Of a DNA stretch of 64,000 nucleotides, positions 63,938 to 64,000 are shown piece after piece. Location of the stretch: assembly GCF_016658545.1 (NCBI RefSeq), contig NZ_JACVZC010000017.1, positions 1-64,000 on the forward strand, given 5' to 3'. The stretch's first letter is position 1. The number at the start of each line of letters is the position of its first letter. The notes beneath the pieces were generated by a model, which was not told where the DNA came from, made no database searches, and saw nothing but the letters and a program-made list of their open reading frames with translations. Position numbers and translations under genes: made by a program. Source of the DNA: Pseudomonas sp. S37 (lineage in GTDB: Bacteria; Pseudomonadota; Gammaproteobacteria; Pseudomonadales; Pseudomonadaceae).

Positions 63938-64000
63938 CTTTCGAAGGCATCGAAGTACCGGTTAGATGCTGGAAGATTGGCCCGCCAACACGGAGGCCAA

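Larger units (their letters stand above)
63624..64000 (+). mobile_element. Candidate group IIC intron, 5' part (runs off the window)
   Basis: Directly after the trmB T-tract the sequence reads GTGTG, the 5' consensus (GUGYG) of group II introns. It is followed by a hairpin at 63628-63655 (GAGCG with CGCTC, and an inner GGA/TCC). A second strong hairpin is GGGCCGG (63821-63827) with CCGGCCC (63849-63855). No convincing protein frame occurs in the remaining 377 bases on either strand, as expected for the RNA domain upstream of an intron-encoded reverse transcriptase. Class C introns are known to insert just behind terminators. The open reading frame and domain V would lie beyond base 64000, so this stays a hypothesis. 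Another structured mobile or non-coding element is possible. Confidence 0.5.

Overview
The window reads as chromosomal core DNA of a Pseudomonas putida-group bacterium. The evidence is the gene content and order (serA, rpiA/ilvA, rppH/ptsP, lgt/thyA, cadR/cadA, ilvD, mutM/fdx/coaD, ftsYEX/rpoH, thiSG/trmB), the high GC content, and sixteen copies of the short inverted repeat typical of this group (REP/REPIN elements with the core TTCGCGGGT..ACCCGCTCC). I see no rRNA, tRNA, CRISPR array, prophage or complete insertion sequence. About 59 protein genes are supported, one of them a 45-residue membrane peptide (29420-29557).

Layout. 1-7.1 kb: a half-sized periplasmic binding protein, a DUF4399 protein, serA divergent from a D-2-hydroxyglutarate dehydrogenase that probably recycles a SerA by-product, a fumarylacetoacetate-hydrolase-family enzyme, and two tandem SdiA-regulated-family proteins. 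7.1-17.5 kb: rpiA, ilvA, a DUF2269 membrane protein, a HAD phosphatase, rppH-ptsP (nitrogen PTS enzyme I), an NRDE-family protein, a TauE-type transporter, lgt and thyA. 17.5-20.3 kb: the cadmium regulator/efflux pair cadR-cadA around a MerR-type operator. 20.3-25.9 kb: a LysR regulator, a 2-aminoethylphosphonate-type ABC transporter and an HD-domain protein that keeps the diiron ligands of PhnZ. 26-28.7 kb: an overlapping GTPase/membrane-protein pair. 28.8-33.8 kb: folA, the small membrane peptide and a FecI-FecR-TonB receptor cell-surface signalling set. 33.9-42.5 kb: a cystine symporter, phosphorylcholine phosphatase, ilvD, rlmI, an HDOD protein, mutM and ferredoxin. 42.6-47.5 kb: coaD and the long-chain alcohol oxidation set laoABC with the divergent laoR. 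47.6-55.9 kb: sseA, an alpha/beta hydrolase, and two pairs of M16 peptidases on either side of rsmD. 56-63.5 kb: ftsY-ftsE-ftsX-rpoH, mtgA, a DUF423 protein, thiS, thiG and trmB.

The last 380 bases hold no convincing gene. They begin exactly at the T-tract of the trmB terminator with GTGTG and a stable hairpin, which fits the 5' end of a group IIC intron (a retroelement that inserts behind terminators). This is an inference, because the diagnostic reverse transcriptase and domain V would lie outside the window.

Most interesting points: the candidate intron, the PhnZ-like oxygenase without a PhnY partner, the leaderless lower-GC M16 pair, co-variation of the two arms within REPINs, and the half-sized binding protein. 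Functions are assigned from recognised family motifs and gene context; no database search was run.
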